Source: Bacteroidaceae bacterium
Lineage (GTDB): Bacteria; Bacteroidota; Bacteroidia; Bacteroidales; Bacteroidaceae
DNA: 64,000 nt
Assembly: GCA_024688885.1 (NCBI GenBank)
Contig: JAILDV010000017.1
Location: 1-64,000 of the forward strand
Direction of reading: 5' to 3'
The position numbers and the translations under genes were made by a program. Below, in pieces: positions 33,251-43,279 of this stretch (its first letter is position 1; each line of letters starts with the position of its first letter). The notes under the pieces are model-generated. The model did no database searches and was not told the DNA's origin. It saw nothing but the letters and a program-made list of their open reading frames with translations.

Positions 33251-34678
33251 ATGAAAACTATGCAACAAGATAACAGAACAAAAGAACTAGGAACGAAACC
33301 GATTGGCGAATTGTTGGTGAAGTATGCAGTACCGGCTGTGGTGGCAATGACAGCCTCATCGCTCTACAACATGGTGGACCGCATCTTTATCGGACACATA
33401 CCCGAGGTGGGCACCCTGTCGCTTGGTGGCTTGGCAGTCACCTTCCCCATCATGAACTTAAGTGCCGCTTTCGGTGCGATGGTGGGTGTGGGCAGCTCAA
33501 CGCTTATTTCCATCAAATTGGGACAGAAAGACTACGACACAGCAGAACGGGTGCTGGGCAACCTTGTGTCGCTCAACATCATCATCGGCATCCTTGTGGG
33601 AGCATTGGGACTAATTTTCATTGATCCGCTCCTACTCTTTTTCGGTGCATCGGAGAACACCCTTCAGTATGCACACGATTACATGTTCATCATCCTGTTG
33701 GGCAACGTGGTGACACATCTCTATTTCGGGCTGAACAGTGCCTTGCGTAGTACCGGACATCCCCATGTGGCAATGTCGGCAACGATTGCCACCGTGATCA
33801 TCAATGCCATCCTCGACCCACTCTTCATTTTCTCGTTGCAATTAGGCATCAAAGGAGCGGCTTATGCCACCGTACTTTCACAAGTGGCAGCACTCATCTA
33901 TGTGGTGGCAGTCCTATCTAACAAAAGAGATTTGATTCATCTCCATTCAGGCATTTACGGACTTCGGAAACGCATCGTGAAGAACATCCTCGCTATTGGC
34001 ATGTCTCCTTTTGCCATGCAATTGTGCGCCTGTCTCGTCGTCATCCTCATCAACAAGGGACTGACCAAGCATGGTGGTGATGTAGCGATTGCCGCCTACG
34101 GCATTGTGAACAGCATTACGTTCCTTTCCATCATGGTGGTTCTGGGCATCTGTCAAGGCATGCAGCCCATAGCAGGATTCAATTTCGGAGCACAGTTGCC
34201 CAAGCGTGTTAACGAGGTACTGAAGAAAGCTATCATCCTCGCCACCATCATCATGACCCTCAATTTCATATTGTGCGTGTTCTTTCCACAATATCTTGTG
34301 GTCATTTTCACTGACGACTCCGTTCTTCTCCCACTTGCGGTCAGGGGCATGCGAATCGTCTGCATACTCTCACCCATCGTAGGTTTCCAGATTGTTACGG
34401 GCAACTTCTTCCAAAGTATCGGCATGGCGAAACGAAGCATTTTCATGTCTGTCAGCCGCCAGTTGGTCTTCCTCGTTCCCTTCCTCCTCATCTTCCCCGA
34501 AATATGGGGAACGGACGGCGTGTGGATGAGCATCACCGCTGCCGATGGAGTGGCATCCCTCACAGCTGGTTTCCTGCTCTGGCATTTCTACAACAGCAAG
34601 GAATCGCTCCATGCGCCGAGCATTCGTATGGGAAGCACCTTGAAACGTGTGTTTTTCCATAACAGAGTCACTCCATAA
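33251..34678 (+). CDS. MATE-family efflux transporter
   Basis: 475 residues with twelve predicted helices in two homologous halves. Motifs at the start, [28 protein letters not shown], and [16 protein letters not shown] and [16 protein letters not shown] in later helices are typical of MATE cation/drug antiporters. The stop overlaps truA by one base (TAATG), so the two are co-translated. Confidence 0.9.
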   Translation: MKTMQQDNRTKELGTKPIGELLVKYAVPAVVAMTASSLYNMVDRIFIGHIPEVGTLSLGGLAVTFPIMNLSAAFGAMVGVGSSTLISIKLGQKDYDTAERVLGNLVSLNIIIGILVGALGLIFIDPLLLFFGASENTLQYAHDYMFIILLGNVVTHLYFGLNSALRSTGHPHVAMSATIATVIINAILDPLFIFSLQLGIKGAAYATVLSQVAALIYVVAVLSNKRDLIHLHSGIYGLRKRIVKNILAIGMSPFAMQLCACLVVILINKGLTKHGGDVAIAAYGIVNSITFLSIMVVLGICQGMQPIAGFNFGAQLPKRVNEVLKKAIILATIIMTLNFILCVFFPQYLVVIFTDDSVLLPLAVRGMRIVCILSPIVGFQIVTGNFFQSIGMAKRSIFMSVSRQLVFLVPFLLIFPEIWGTDGVWMSITAADGVASLTAGFLLWHFYNSKESLHAPSIRMGSTLKRVFFHNRVTP

Positions 34679-35421
34679 TGCGCTACTTTATCTATTTATC
34701 TTACAATGGCGCACGCTATCACGGTTGGCAGATTCAACCCAACGGCATCAGCGTGCAGGAGGTGCTTGGCAAAGCACTCTCCACCCTACTGCATGAACCC
34801 ATCGAAGTGACAGGAGCAGGACGTACAGATGCTGGGGTGAACGCAAGTTTGATGGTTGCACACTTTGACACAACACAAGAAGTGAACGAGCAATTAGTGT
34901 ATCGACTGAACAAGTTCTTGCCGCAAGACATCGCCATCAGCAGCGTCAGAAAAGTGAAAGACGATGCCCACGCACGGTTCTCAGCCACCTCGCGTACCTA
35001 CCACTACTATGTCATTACGGCGAAGTCTCCTTTTGAACCTTACGCCTACCGATTCCCTCAGCCACTCGATTTCGAAAAGATGAATGAAGCGGCAAATACG
35101 TTGTTTGACTATATCGACTTCACCTCTTTCTCCAAACTTCACACCGATGTGAAAACCAATAACTGCCGCATCATGCATGCCGAATGGACACAGGTGTCGC
35201 CTATCAAATGGCAGTTCACCATTACAGCAGACCGTTTCCTCCGCAATATGGTTCGTGCCATAGTGGGCACACTTCTTGATGTCGGGCGTGGTGTACTGAC
35301 CATCGAGCAGTTCCGTGAAATCATTGAGAAGAAAGACAGATGCTCCGCTGGCACCTCTGTGCCTGGCAATGCCCTCTTCCTTGCCGACATCACCTATCCT
35401 GACAATCTTTTCGACCTATAA
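34678..35421 (+). CDS. truA: tRNA pseudouridine(38-40) synthase TruA
   Basis: 247 residues, standard TruA length. The catalytic Asp51 sits in [12 protein letters not shown]; most relatives have GVHA, so His is replaced by Asn here. Further family motifs are YHYYVI, FTSFSK and [17 protein letters not shown]. Modifies U38-U40 in tRNA anticodon arms. Confidence 0.95.
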   Translation: MRYFIYLSYNGARYHGWQIQPNGISVQEVLGKALSTLLHEPIEVTGAGRTDAGVNASLMVAHFDTTQEVNEQLVYRLNKFLPQDIAISSVRKVKDDAHARFSATSRTYHYYVITAKSPFEPYAYRFPQPLDFEKMNEAANTLFDYIDFTSFSKLHTDVKTNNCRIMHAEWTQVSPIKWQFTITADRFLRNMVRAIVGTLLDVGRGVLTIEQFREIIEKKDRCSAGTSVPGNALFLADITYPDNLFDL

Positions 35422-35463
35422 GACAAATTGTAAAATGTAAATCATCAAATTATAAATGGTCTT

Positions 35464-36384
35464 ATGTGGTTAATCCTTGCTTTTCTTTCCGCCTTCCTCC
35501 TCGGCTTCTACGACGTCTTCAAGAAGAAGTCGCTCAAAGAGAATGCAGTCATTCCGGTGCTGACCCTCAACACCCTCTTTTCCTCGCTGATTTTTCTGCC
35601 GTTTATCATCCTTTCAGCAAAAGGGTACATCTCTGAGGACAGCCTTTTCTACACCCATCAGTATGGATGGGCAGAACACAAGTACATTCTGCTAAAGTCG
35701 CTCATCGTGCTTGCCAGTTGGCTCTTCGCCTACTTCGGATTGAAGCATCTGCCCATCACAATTGTGGGACCCATCAACGCCACCCGACCTGTCATGGTGC
35801 TGATTGGTGCCATGACTTTTTTCTCCGAACGCCTCAACCTCTGGCAATGGGTCGGTGTCATCATCGCCATGATAGGACTTTACATGCTCTCGCGCTCCAG
35901 TAAGAAAGAGGGCATCGACTTCAAGCACAACAAATGGATTATCTTCGTGGTGCTCGCCAATGTGTTGGGTGCCGTGTCAGGACTCTACGACAAGTTTCTG
36001 ATGGTATCGCCAGAGAATGGTGGTGTTGGACTTGACAAACTAGCTGTGCAGTCGTGGTACACCTTTTATCAATTCTTCTTGATGCTAGCTATGCTTGGCT
36101 TCTTGTGGTGGCCCTTGCGCAAGGAGACCACCCCTTTTCGCTGGGACTGGTGCATTATTCTCATCTCAATATTCCTCTCTGCAGCCGACTTTGCTTACTT
36201 CTATGCCCTTGGGCTCGACGGTGCCATGATCTCCATCGTATCCATGGTACGCCGTGGTAGCGTAGTTGTCAGTTTCCTATTCGGGGCAATGGTCTTCCGC
36301 GAGAAGAACCTCAAAGCCAAAGTCCTCGACCTCGCTTTAGTGCTTCTCTCAATGCTTTTCCTCTTCATAGGCAGTCATAACTAA
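35464..36384 (+). CDS. EamA/DMT-family transporter
   Basis: 306 residues with ten membrane helices in two EamA repeats (first ending near residue 145, second from about 158). GPINATRPVMVLIGAMTFFSERL and the second-half counterpart MVRRGSVVVSFLFGAMVFREKN are the paired motifs. Substrate unknown. It ends before a 42-bp perfect palindrome. Confidence 0.87.
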   Translation: MWLILAFLSAFLLGFYDVFKKKSLKENAVIPVLTLNTLFSSLIFLPFIILSAKGYISEDSLFYTHQYGWAEHKYILLKSLIVLASWLFAYFGLKHLPITIVGPINATRPVMVLIGAMTFFSERLNLWQWVGVIIAMIGLYMLSRSSKKEGIDFKHNKWIIFVVLANVLGAVSGLYDKFLMVSPENGGVGLDKLAVQSWYTFYQFFLMLAMLGFLWWPLRKETTPFRWDWCIILISIFLSAADFAYFYALGLDGAMISIVSMVRRGSVVVSFLFGAMVFREKNLKAKVLDLALVLLSMLFLFIGSHN

Positions 36385-36472
36385 AGACATCAATGATGCT
36401 TTTTCACCGCAATTTATTGCCCTCATCATCGACGCTCGTTGCCACTTTGAGCCTAACGCCGTAAAACTCATG

Positions 36473-36514
36473 AACCGACCCCCGTAAGGCTCGCGAGCCT
36501 TACGGGGGTCGGTT
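36473..36514. repeat. 42-bp perfect palindrome between convergent genes
   Basis: aaccgacccccgtaaggctc followed at once by its reverse complement, centre ctcgcgag, no loop, no mismatch. It sits between the ends of the EamA and crp genes and may terminate both, although no T-run follows. Confidence 0.9.
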
Positions 36515-36546
36515 GAGTGAAACATAAGAACCCTTACAACATACCC

Positions 36547-37161
36547 TTACTTGATACCCTCCTCTGTCACCTGTGCCCTCACACGGCTCAATGTTTCGGG
36601 AGTCATCTGGAGGAAGGAGGCAACATTATGAAGGGGGGCACGACGGATGATTTCGGGATTCTCGCGCATGGTGCGGATATAGCGTTCCTTTGCTGTCTCA
36701 AAGCGTAAGACATCTGCTTTCTGCTGGGAAATGATGAGAGCACGCTGATGGAACTTGAATATAAGTTTGCAAAGTTCGAAGGAATGGCTGGCAATAGTTT
36801 CCATAGCTTCGCGAGGTATGGCATAAAGCACACTTGGCTCAATGGTGGATGCCACGATTCTGGAAGGCTCACGCAAGAAATAGCTCTCGATGCAGATGAC
36901 CATATCACCCTCATGACTGATGTGTTCAGTGACGGTGACATTGTTCTTCTTGTAGTGCTGCAGCACCATCCCCCGATCGACATAGAACATGCTGTCGCAC
37001 ACGTCGCCTTCATTGACGAGCTTATGTCCACGAAGCACCTTCATGGGCACAAGAATGTTGGCGAAGGCATGAAGTGCCTCCACACTAAGTGTCACACCAT
37101 AGGTGCGGCATATATCTCTTGCAACATCACGCCGTCTGTCGTTCAGATTGATTGCTGGCAT
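36547..37161 (-). CDS. Crp/Fnr-family transcription regulator
   Basis: 204 residues. A cNMP-binding-like beta-barrel (about 25-120; GHKLVNEGDVCDSMFYVDRGMVLQHY) is followed by the dimer helix and a C-terminal HTH (NVASFLQMTPETLSRVRAQV). No Cys cluster of the FNR type is seen. The target regulon is not evident. It lies 16 bases after yggS and is the last gene of a minus-strand operon. Confidence 0.87.
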   Translation of the reverse strand: MPAINLNDRRRDVARDICRTYGVTLSVEALHAFANILVPMKVLRGHKLVNEGDVCDSMFYVDRGMVLQHYKKNNVTVTEHISHEGDMVICIESYFLREPSRIVASTIEPSVLYAIPREAMETIASHSFELCKLIFKFHQRALIISQQKADVLRFETAKERYIRTMRENPEIIRRAPLHNVASFLQMTPETLSRVRAQVTEEGIK

Positions 37162-37177
37162 AGGCTTTTTTTTCTCT

Positions 37178-37849
37178 TTAATGATAGATACGTTCTCCGA
37201 AAATCTTGTTCCCCACCCTCACTAACGTGCTGCCATGTTCTTGGGCTATCGTGTAGTCACCGCTCATGCCCATGGAGAGTTCGCAGAAAGAGGATTCGCC
37301 CGAGAAGAAGCGTTCTTTCAATATATCGTGAAGTTTCCGAACGGTTTCAAACTCTCCACTAATCTGTGCCTGGTCATCGGTATTCGTTGCCATGGCCATC
37401 AAACCAACGATGCGCACATGTGAGCATGCCCTCCATTCTCCCTCGGCAAGCATCTGCTGCACCTCTTCAGGCGTAAAACCGAACTTGGTTTCTTCCTTTG
37501 CCACATGAATCTGTAGGAGCACATCGATAGTTCTTCCACACTTCTCTGCCTGCTTGTTGATTTCCTTCAGCAATTTCATGGAATCCACTGAATGTATGAG
37601 GCTTATGAAGGAAGCGATATACTTCACCTTGTTGGTCTGCAAGTGTCCAATGAAGTGCCATTCGACATCTTTGGGCATGACGGCTTCTTTCGCCACCAAT
37701 TCCTGCACATGGTTCTCGCCAAAGATGCGCTGCCCTGCTTCATACGCCTCTTGCAAGGCCTCGACAGGATGGTATTTCGATACTGCCACCAGCCGTACTC
37801 CTGGCTTCAAAGTCGTCTTAATCCTCTGTATGTTCTCAGTGATCATCAT
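37178..37849 (-). CDS. yggS: YggS/PROSC-family PLP homeostasis protein
   Basis: 223 residues, normal length. PLP-binding Lys25 in LVAVSKYHPVEAL, then FGENHVQEL, EWHFIGHLQTNK, HSVDS and LSMGMSGDY. It binds pyridoxal phosphate and buffers it. Its ATG overlaps the stop of the DUF4494 gene by 4 bases, which is the common Bacteroidetes arrangement. Confidence 0.95.
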   Translation of the reverse strand: MMITENIQRIKTTLKPGVRLVAVSKYHPVEALQEAYEAGQRIFGENHVQELVAKEAVMPKDVEWHFIGHLQTNKVKYIASFISLIHSVDSMKLLKEINKQAEKCGRTIDVLLQIHVAKEETKFGFTPEEVQQMLAEGEWRACSHVRIVGLMAMATNTDDQAQISGEFETVRKLHDILKERFFSGESSFCELSMGMSGDYTIAQEHGSTLVRVGNKIFGERIYH

Positions 37850-38343
37850 GCTTCTTCTTTCTTGGAACGTGCCACATAGCGGAACACGTCCATAATCTTT
37901 GTTTCCTGCACACTCGCAATACGGTAGTCCATCAGGCTTCCTTTCATGCCCTTGTCAAACTGAGCCACTGCCTCATGGAACGTGCCTGCCTGCACGAGCA
38001 TGTTGTTGGCAATTTCTTTTTCCGTCTGAGTTTTCTCGTCAATGGTGATGAAGAGGCAGCGCACCTTATACCACTTGTCAGCCACATCGCTGTCACTGGT
38101 AAATATCTCACCGAACTTCACACGCTTGATGTTCGCCACGTCAAGGGTGCCACTTGTGTAGGGCTTCACCTCTTCAATGATTCTCGACTCCGCTTCTGTG
38201 AAGTTAAGTGCATCCACCAAATAGGTGAATGTCTCAGGTTTTGTCGTGCCGTCATCTTTCATCACGTCCATCTTCACCTTGCATTCATACCAACTGTTTA
38301 TTTCCATTGTCTTATCATGTTTTTCGTTAATAATCTGAACCAT
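37846..38343 (-). CDS. DUF4494 domain protein
   Basis: 165 residues, cytosolic. The sequence NSWYECKVKMDVMKDDGT and VDALNFTEAESRIIEEV are typical of DUF4494, a Bacteroidetes-only family almost always next to yggS. Function unknown. It heads the operon DUF4494-yggS-crp; promoter TAACTTTG at 38370-38377. Confidence 0.88.
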   Translation of the reverse strand: MVQIINEKHDKTMEINSWYECKVKMDVMKDDGTTKPETFTYLVDALNFTEAESRIIEEVKPYTSGTLDVANIKRVKFGEIFTSDSDVADKWYKVRCLFITIDEKTQTEKEIANNMLVQAGTFHEAVAQFDKGMKGSLMDYRIASVQETKIMDVFRYVARSKKEEA

Positions 38344-38369
38344 TACATTTCCCTATAGGAAAATCGCCA

Positions 38370-38377
38370 CAAAGTTA
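38370..38377 (-). promoter_or_regulatory. promoter -7 box (TAACTTTG) of DUF4494-yggS-crp
   Basis: Minus-strand TAACTTTGtggcg, 26 bases before the start codon. Confidence 0.6.
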
Positions 38378-38445
38378 CACTTTTTCGAATGAACAACCAA
38401 AGCATTCCAAGTTTTTTCAAAGAAAAGAATGGGCAAAGACGAAGA

Positions 38446-38477
38446 AAGTCCCTCCGCACGATGATGCAGAGGGACTT
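38446..38477. terminator. hairpin terminator of the esterase gene
   Basis: Stem aagtccctc (38446-38454) / gagggactt (38469-38477) with an inner gca/tgc extension; lies directly 3' of the minus-strand esterase. Confidence 0.7.
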
Positions 38478-38511
38478 CCTCATTTATTGTTGAGAGAGGG
38501 GAATGTAATCC

Positions 38512-39522
38512 CTATTTCTTCTTGGATGTGCGCACCTTATTCAAAAAGTCCACCATCTTCTGCAAATTAGCTTCAGAATACATACCCATGCCATGACCAC
38601 CTTCTGGCTCACGCACGATGTAGCTCTCCACACCAGCTTTTTGCAGTTGGTCATAGAGGTACTGGCTCACACAAGATGCCACCACAAAATCCTTGTCGCC
38701 ATGGAAGATGTAGCCCGGCACGTCATTCTTGTCAATGTAGCCCGATGCACTCAGCAACAGGAACTTGTTCTCATTACCCTCCTTGGGGGCACCAATGAGC
38801 TGCTCCTCAGGGGTGTTACCCTTGCCACCAAACACCATCGCGTTGCCACATTCCATCTGGAGCAGTTCGGTAGGACCAGACCAATCACAGAATGCGTTAA
38901 CGAGGCTTGACTCCTTCGTGTAAGGACCCACACTTCCTTCAATGTCATACTCAGCAGAACCTTGTTTTGCCACTTTGACACCATTGGAGAGCGCTGTCAC
39001 TGCTGACAGGTGACCACCAGAAGAGAATCCTGATGTGGCAATGAAAGAAGTGTCAAACTTGTATTTCGCAGCATTGGCACGGATGAAACGGATGACAGCC
39101 TTGATATCATTCACTTGAGCTGGCCATTTTCCATCAGCAATGGAACGATGATTCGGAGTCACCACTGCATAACCAGCCTTGAGCAGTGCTGCGCAGATGG
39201 TGTTGATATCAGCAGCCCCCTTAGAACTGTTGCTGCCCCATGCACTTCCATAAATGTGCACCACAACTGGGTACTTGTCTTTCACTTCCTTTGGCAGATA
39301 GATGTCAAGCATGTGATACACCTGTCCGTCATCGCCTGCGTAGTTGATGTCAGTGAATTTCTCTGAGAATTCTGCCTTAGCCTGTGAGCTCTGGTCTCCA
39401 CCAAAACCTCCAAAGCCTCCACCAGGGAATCCTCCACCGAAGCCTCCACCAGGTTGTGCCATCATGGCTGATGCGCTCAAAAGAGAGGCACCAAATGCCA
39501 ATGTCTTCAAATAATTTTTCAT
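38512..39522 (-). CDS. secreted alpha/beta-hydrolase, probable carbohydrate esterase
   Basis: 336 residues. Signal peptide ending MMAQ, then a Gly-Phe-rich stretch (PGGGFGGGFPGGGFGGFGG, 24-42), then an alpha/beta-hydrolase domain: nucleophile Ser167 in ATSGFSSGGHLSA, acid in HGDKDFVVAS, His in PEGGHGMGMY. Resembles BD-FAE/acetyl-xylan esterase-like enzymes. It follows two GH43 genes on the same strand, so deacylation of arabinoxylan or a similar polymer is likely. The Gly-rich part is of the same type as in its neighbours. Confidence 0.8.
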   Translation of the reverse strand: MKNYLKTLAFGASLLSASAMMAQPGGGFGGGFPGGGFGGFGGDQSSQAKAEFSEKFTDINYAGDDGQVYHMLDIYLPKEVKDKYPVVVHIYGSAWGSNSSKGAADINTICAALLKAGYAVVTPNHRSIADGKWPAQVNDIKAVIRFIRANAAKYKFDTSFIATSGFSSGGHLSAVTALSNGVKVAKQGSAEYDIEGSVGPYTKESSLVNAFCDWSGPTELLQMECGNAMVFGGKGNTPEEQLIGAPKEGNENKFLLLSASGYIDKNDVPGYIFHGDKDFVVASCVSQYLYDQLQKAGVESYIVREPEGGHGMGMYSEANLQKMVDFLNKVRTSKKK

Positions 39523-39555
39523 AAGTACATTTTTTTTATTGAATAGATTAGTAAG

Positions 39556-39586
39556 AGATGCACCCCCAATAATCGGAGGTGCATCT
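39556..39586. terminator. hairpin between esterase and GH43 genes
   Basis: 9-bp stem agatgcacc (39556-39564) / ggtgcatct (39578-39586), extended by partial pairing; probably ends the GH43 transcript and leaves the esterase partly independent. Confidence 0.65.
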
Positions 39587-39624
39587 TATGGATTGGTATT
39601 GTTTATTTTTACAGCGACCTCTGA

Positions 39625-41097
39625 TTAGTGCTGACGGAAGTTCCATTTGGAGTTGTCACTCTTAAAGTCATACTCTGCAAGAGTTGGTGTACTGTCACCT
39701 GCTGAGTAGAGCACATACTTGGTGTTGGTGCCTTCCTTGCCTGGAATCTGCTTTGGCATGATACGGAACGTGCCGTCAGTAAGCTGTTCAATGCGCCAGA
39801 GCTGCTCGGGAGCCCCTGTGAAGGCAGGAACAGTTGTCACTTCCACGTCTTCTGTAGCTGCGAGAGCACGGTCAGTGCCCGCAATCGTAATCTTGAAATA
39901 TGGATTGCTCAAGTAGCCACCTGCTTCAGGAACTGCTGTAATGGTCCACTTCTGGTGAGGACGGAACATGTAATCACCGATGCGGGCAGGAATGTTGCCT
40001 GAAGGCCATGTGCTAACCACATCTTCGAGCTTCTGCTCTGCCACTGGCTGTGGAGGAGCAGCATTTGCCTGCTGACCGCCACCGAAACCTCCGAAACCAC
40101 CTGCACGTGCCACGTTCATGCGAACGAAATCAACAGCAAGTTCGAGGGCATAACCACGACGCTCAGACTCAATCTCGTAAGTGCCTTCCTTCAATTGGTC
40201 ACCACCTACAGGCCAGCCATTCTTCCAAAGGAGAGGGCGAACTGCCAATGTAGAGCGACCACCCATGTCGAAGTCTGCCTCCCAGTGGAATGACATCACC
40301 TCAACACCTTCATCGATGATGGTGCGTCCAAAGTGTCCGGCACCAGTCTTGCGGTCACCAGCGGCAATAACCATCTTACCACCACCATGATACATGTCAC
40401 GACCTACGTTGTCGATGTAAGGACCTTCTGGGCTCTTGGAACGACCTACAACAATATTATATGTGGAGTTCACACCATCACAGCAAGTGCCGTGAGTACC
40501 TAATAGGTAATACCAGCCATCGTTGTAGATAAGGTCTGATGCCTCACAGTCAATTGCGATATCTTTTTCTTTATTGCCGCTCTTGCGGAAACCAGTAGCA
40601 GGATCCAGCTCGATGAGACGGATAGTTCCGAAGTAAGTACCATAACTCACCCACAGACGACCTGTAGTCGGGTCGAGAAGTACACCTGGGTCAATGGCAT
40701 CCTGGTCTTCCATACCATCAGAGTAGCATACTTCCACAGCCTCTGACCATTTGAAATCAGGAGATTTTGGATCGAGGGTCTTGTTCCACATCGTAAGGAT
40801 GCGTCCAGCGTGACCACCGCCAAGACCACCACCCGTGGCACCATAAATGCATAGGTAACGGTCACCAATCTTGATCATGTCGGGGGCTGCACCACCACCA
40901 GGACGCTCTGCACCACTATGCCAGTTCCATCCGTCATCAGTGATGATACCACCGCCACCTGTGCCGAATGTGTACCATTTGCCATCACACTCAGCCAGAG
41001 TGGAGGGGTCGTGGATAAATGGTTGTCCTGATTGTGCCGAAGCGGTTGCTGCCACAAGCAATGTGCTGGCAGCCAATATATTGCGAAGTACTTTCAT
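39625..41097 (-). CDS. GH43 glycoside hydrolase (arabinosidase-like) with lectin-like C-terminus
   Basis: 490 residues. Signal peptide ends ASAQ. The GH43 five-blade propeller spans about 25-320: catalytic base Asp30 in QPFIHDPSTL, DQDAIDPGVLLD for the middle Asp, and FHWEADFDMGG near the general acid. Closest in layout to endo-1,5-alpha-arabinanases and arabinosidases. A Gly-rich linker (AGGFGGFGGGQQANAAPPQP, ~334-353) leads to a C-terminal beta domain (~365-490, WTITAVPEAGGYLSNPYFKI) of possible sugar-binding type. The next gene upstream, 4 bases away, is also GH43. Confidence 0.85.
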   Translation of the reverse strand: MKVLRNILAASTLLVAATASAQSGQPFIHDPSTLAECDGKWYTFGTGGGGIITDDGWNWHSGAERPGGGAAPDMIKIGDRYLCIYGATGGGLGGGHAGRILTMWNKTLDPKSPDFKWSEAVEVCYSDGMEDQDAIDPGVLLDPTTGRLWVSYGTYFGTIRLIELDPATGFRKSGNKEKDIAIDCEASDLIYNDGWYYLLGTHGTCCDGVNSTYNIVVGRSKSPEGPYIDNVGRDMYHGGGKMVIAAGDRKTGAGHFGRTIIDEGVEVMSFHWEADFDMGGRSTLAVRPLLWKNGWPVGGDQLKEGTYEIESERRGYALELAVDFVRMNVARAGGFGGFGGGQQANAAPPQPVAEQKLEDVVSTWPSGNIPARIGDYMFRPHQKWTITAVPEAGGYLSNPYFKITIAGTDRALAATEDVEVTTVPAFTGAPEQLWRIEQLTDGTFRIMPKQIPGKEGTNTKYVLYSAGDSTPTLAEYDFKSDNSKWNFRQH

Positions 41098-41101
41098 GCT
41101 C

Positions 41102-43216
41102 TTATTTGTTGTTTATGATTGTATAGTTTGTAACAGGATTACCTTTCTCATCGAGGAAGCGGACACAGAAGTCACTCATGCCAGGACCATTGATAATGGC
41201 ACCACGCAGCACGTTGCGTCCCTTCTTCAGAGTGATGCGCTTTGACATGGCATCGTCTTTCACCATACGGCGGTCGCCAGACAGCAAGAGAGTCTCTTCG
41301 CCATTGAGCCACCACATAGATGCGGAGTTAGAACCGACAGCCAGACGAACGTCCTTAATTTCCTCAGGACAGTCGATGATAGTCACTGCCCAGAAAAGCA
41401 CACCATAAACTTGCTCGCCATACTTCTCAGCGAAACGGAAGAGCTTCACGTTCATGTTCTCGCTGTCAAGAGCATGCCATGTGAGAGTCTGTTTCACAGT
41501 CTTCACCTCTGGCTGAGCGGGTGCTTGCTGCATGCCACGACCAAAACCAGCAGGTGCCTGTTCCTGCTTGAACACAGCCTGAACCTTCTGTCCGTCCTTT
41601 GGAAGAATAGTCTGCTGACCTTTGAAGTATTCTCTGTTGAAGTGGTCACGCAGATAGCTGTCAGTAAAGACAGTGTTACCGCTATTAGGCTTATTGATTG
41701 GATCAAGAAGCATCCAACGATGGATGAAGCCTTCGCTGTCTGGTGAGATAGGAGCAGCGGTAGATGGAGAGAAGTACTTTGGACGGTTCTTGAAGAGCAC
41801 ATAATCCACAGCAATTTCAGCATCGCCGTCATTAGTGACAACAAGGTCTGTCACACCCTTCGGAACGTAGTCAAGAGCTACGGTTTGGGTGAGCCACTGT
41901 CCTCTCATGTCGCGACGGAATCTGCCCATCATGCCACCACCTGCAGGTGCATTAGGTGTTTCAGGAGGAACGATATTGTCAAGAGAAACCTTGGCAATCA
42001 CCTTTCCTGTTGCACTCTTTTCGCGAATGCTGAAAGCAGTGTTTCCACTTGCCTTGACACTGATGATGACATAGCTGTCATTTGTGAGGCTGTTGAAGTC
42101 CACATCATTGTAGCGAAGCCAGCTGCCCTTCTTTGGCAAAGCTGCCTGATAGCTGCGGAAAGTGTTGACAGTGTCGATGAGTTGAGTGGTCACATCGCTG
42201 CTTGCCTCACTGTAACGGTCAATTTCAATCTTCTCAGTTGCATTGTTGATACCAACACCACGCATAGTGGGCTTCACTTCCTTGATGGTACCATCTGCAT
42301 TGAAGTACAACTTCTCGATACATACAGAACGGCGCTTGTCATCACTTGGTGAGAAATCATTGTGATGATAGAAGAGATACCACTGACCCTTATAGTTGAT
42401 GATGCTGTGGTGGTTCGTCCAACAACCATTAGCATGTTCTGCCATGATGAGTCCCTTGTATTCGTATGGACCCATTGGATTCTTACTCATGGCATAGCCA
42501 AGTACTTCAGTGTTCTCTCTCACGTAAGGATACGTCAGATAGTAGTTGCCATTGTACTCAAATGCGAATGGTCCTTCAGCTTGACGGTTTGGAAGACCCT
42601 CGAGGCAGTTGGCACCAATCATTTCCATCTCGCGGTTACCAAACTTCACAGTTGATTTTGGATTGTCGTCAGCAAGCTCCTTCATGTTGTCCTTGAGCTT
42701 GGCGCAACGTCCATTGCCCCAGAAAATGTAGGCGTTTCCATCAGAAGCAAGGAGCACACATGGGTCAATACCGTTGATGCCCTTGATGGGTTCTGGTTCT
42801 GGAATGAATGGACCTTCAGGGCTGTCTGCAATAGCTACGCCGACAGCGAAGCCACCTCCCGCATTAGGAGAAGATGGGAAGTAGAAATAATACTTTCCAT
42901 TCCTGTAAACGCAGTCAGGTGCCCACATTGAATAAGAGTTAGGTCTCACCCATGGAACCTTGTTCTGTGTGACAATCATGCCGTGGTCAGTCCAGTCGGT
43001 CAGATTCTCAGAAGAGAACACATGGTAATCTTCCATGCAGAACCAGTCCTGACGTTGTCCAACAGGAGGCTTGATGTCGTGCGACGGGTAGAGATACACC
43101 TTATTGTTAAATACGCGCGCAGTAGGGTCAGCCGAGAATTGATTACGGATGACAGGGTTTTGTGCCGACAGCGCAAGCGGCACACCCACCAGAAAAATTG
43201 CAATTAGGTGCTTCAT
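41102..43216 (-). CDS. GH43 glycoside hydrolase with CBM6-like module
   Basis: 704 residues. Signal peptide MKHLIAIFLVGVPLALSAQ, then GH43 catalytic propeller (about 25-320; base Asp30 in QFSADPTARVF, GIDPCVLLASDG, acid region RQAEGPFAFEYNG). A CBM6-like beta-sandwich follows (about 330-500), with an unusual insert APAGGGMMGRFRR. The C-terminal domain (~520-704; HALDSENMNVKLFRFAEKYG, LLSGDRRMVKDDAMSKRITL) is probably a further carbohydrate-binding module. First gene of a probable three-gene polysaccharide operon; TATATTTG promoter upstream. Confidence 0.85.
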   Translation of the reverse strand: MKHLIAIFLVGVPLALSAQNPVIRNQFSADPTARVFNNKVYLYPSHDIKPPVGQRQDWFCMEDYHVFSSENLTDWTDHGMIVTQNKVPWVRPNSYSMWAPDCVYRNGKYYFYFPSSPNAGGGFAVGVAIADSPEGPFIPEPEPIKGINGIDPCVLLASDGNAYIFWGNGRCAKLKDNMKELADDNPKSTVKFGNREMEMIGANCLEGLPNRQAEGPFAFEYNGNYYLTYPYVRENTEVLGYAMSKNPMGPYEYKGLIMAEHANGCWTNHHSIINYKGQWYLFYHHNDFSPSDDKRRSVCIEKLYFNADGTIKEVKPTMRGVGINNATEKIEIDRYSEASSDVTTQLIDTVNTFRSYQAALPKKGSWLRYNDVDFNSLTNDSYVIISVKASGNTAFSIREKSATGKVIAKVSLDNIVPPETPNAPAGGGMMGRFRRDMRGQWLTQTVALDYVPKGVTDLVVTNDGDAEIAVDYVLFKNRPKYFSPSTAAPISPDSEGFIHRWMLLDPINKPNSGNTVFTDSYLRDHFNREYFKGQQTILPKDGQKVQAVFKQEQAPAGFGRGMQQAPAQPEVKTVKQTLTWHALDSENMNVKLFRFAEKYGEQVYGVLFWAVTIIDCPEEIKDVRLAVGSNSASMWWLNGEETLLLSGDRRMVKDDAMSKRITLKKGRNVLRGAIINGPGMSDFCVRFLDEKGNPVTNYTIINNK

Positions 43217-43271
43217 TGGCTAGTAATAAAGTAATTGATAAATTTTTGATAAAGTGTTTGTAAAATTTTTG

Positions 43272-43279
43272 CAAATATA
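43272..43279 (-). promoter_or_regulatory. promoter -7 box (TATATTTG) of the GH43-GH43 operon
   Basis: Minus-strand TATATTTGcaaaaa, 56 bases before the start at 43216. Confidence 0.55.
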
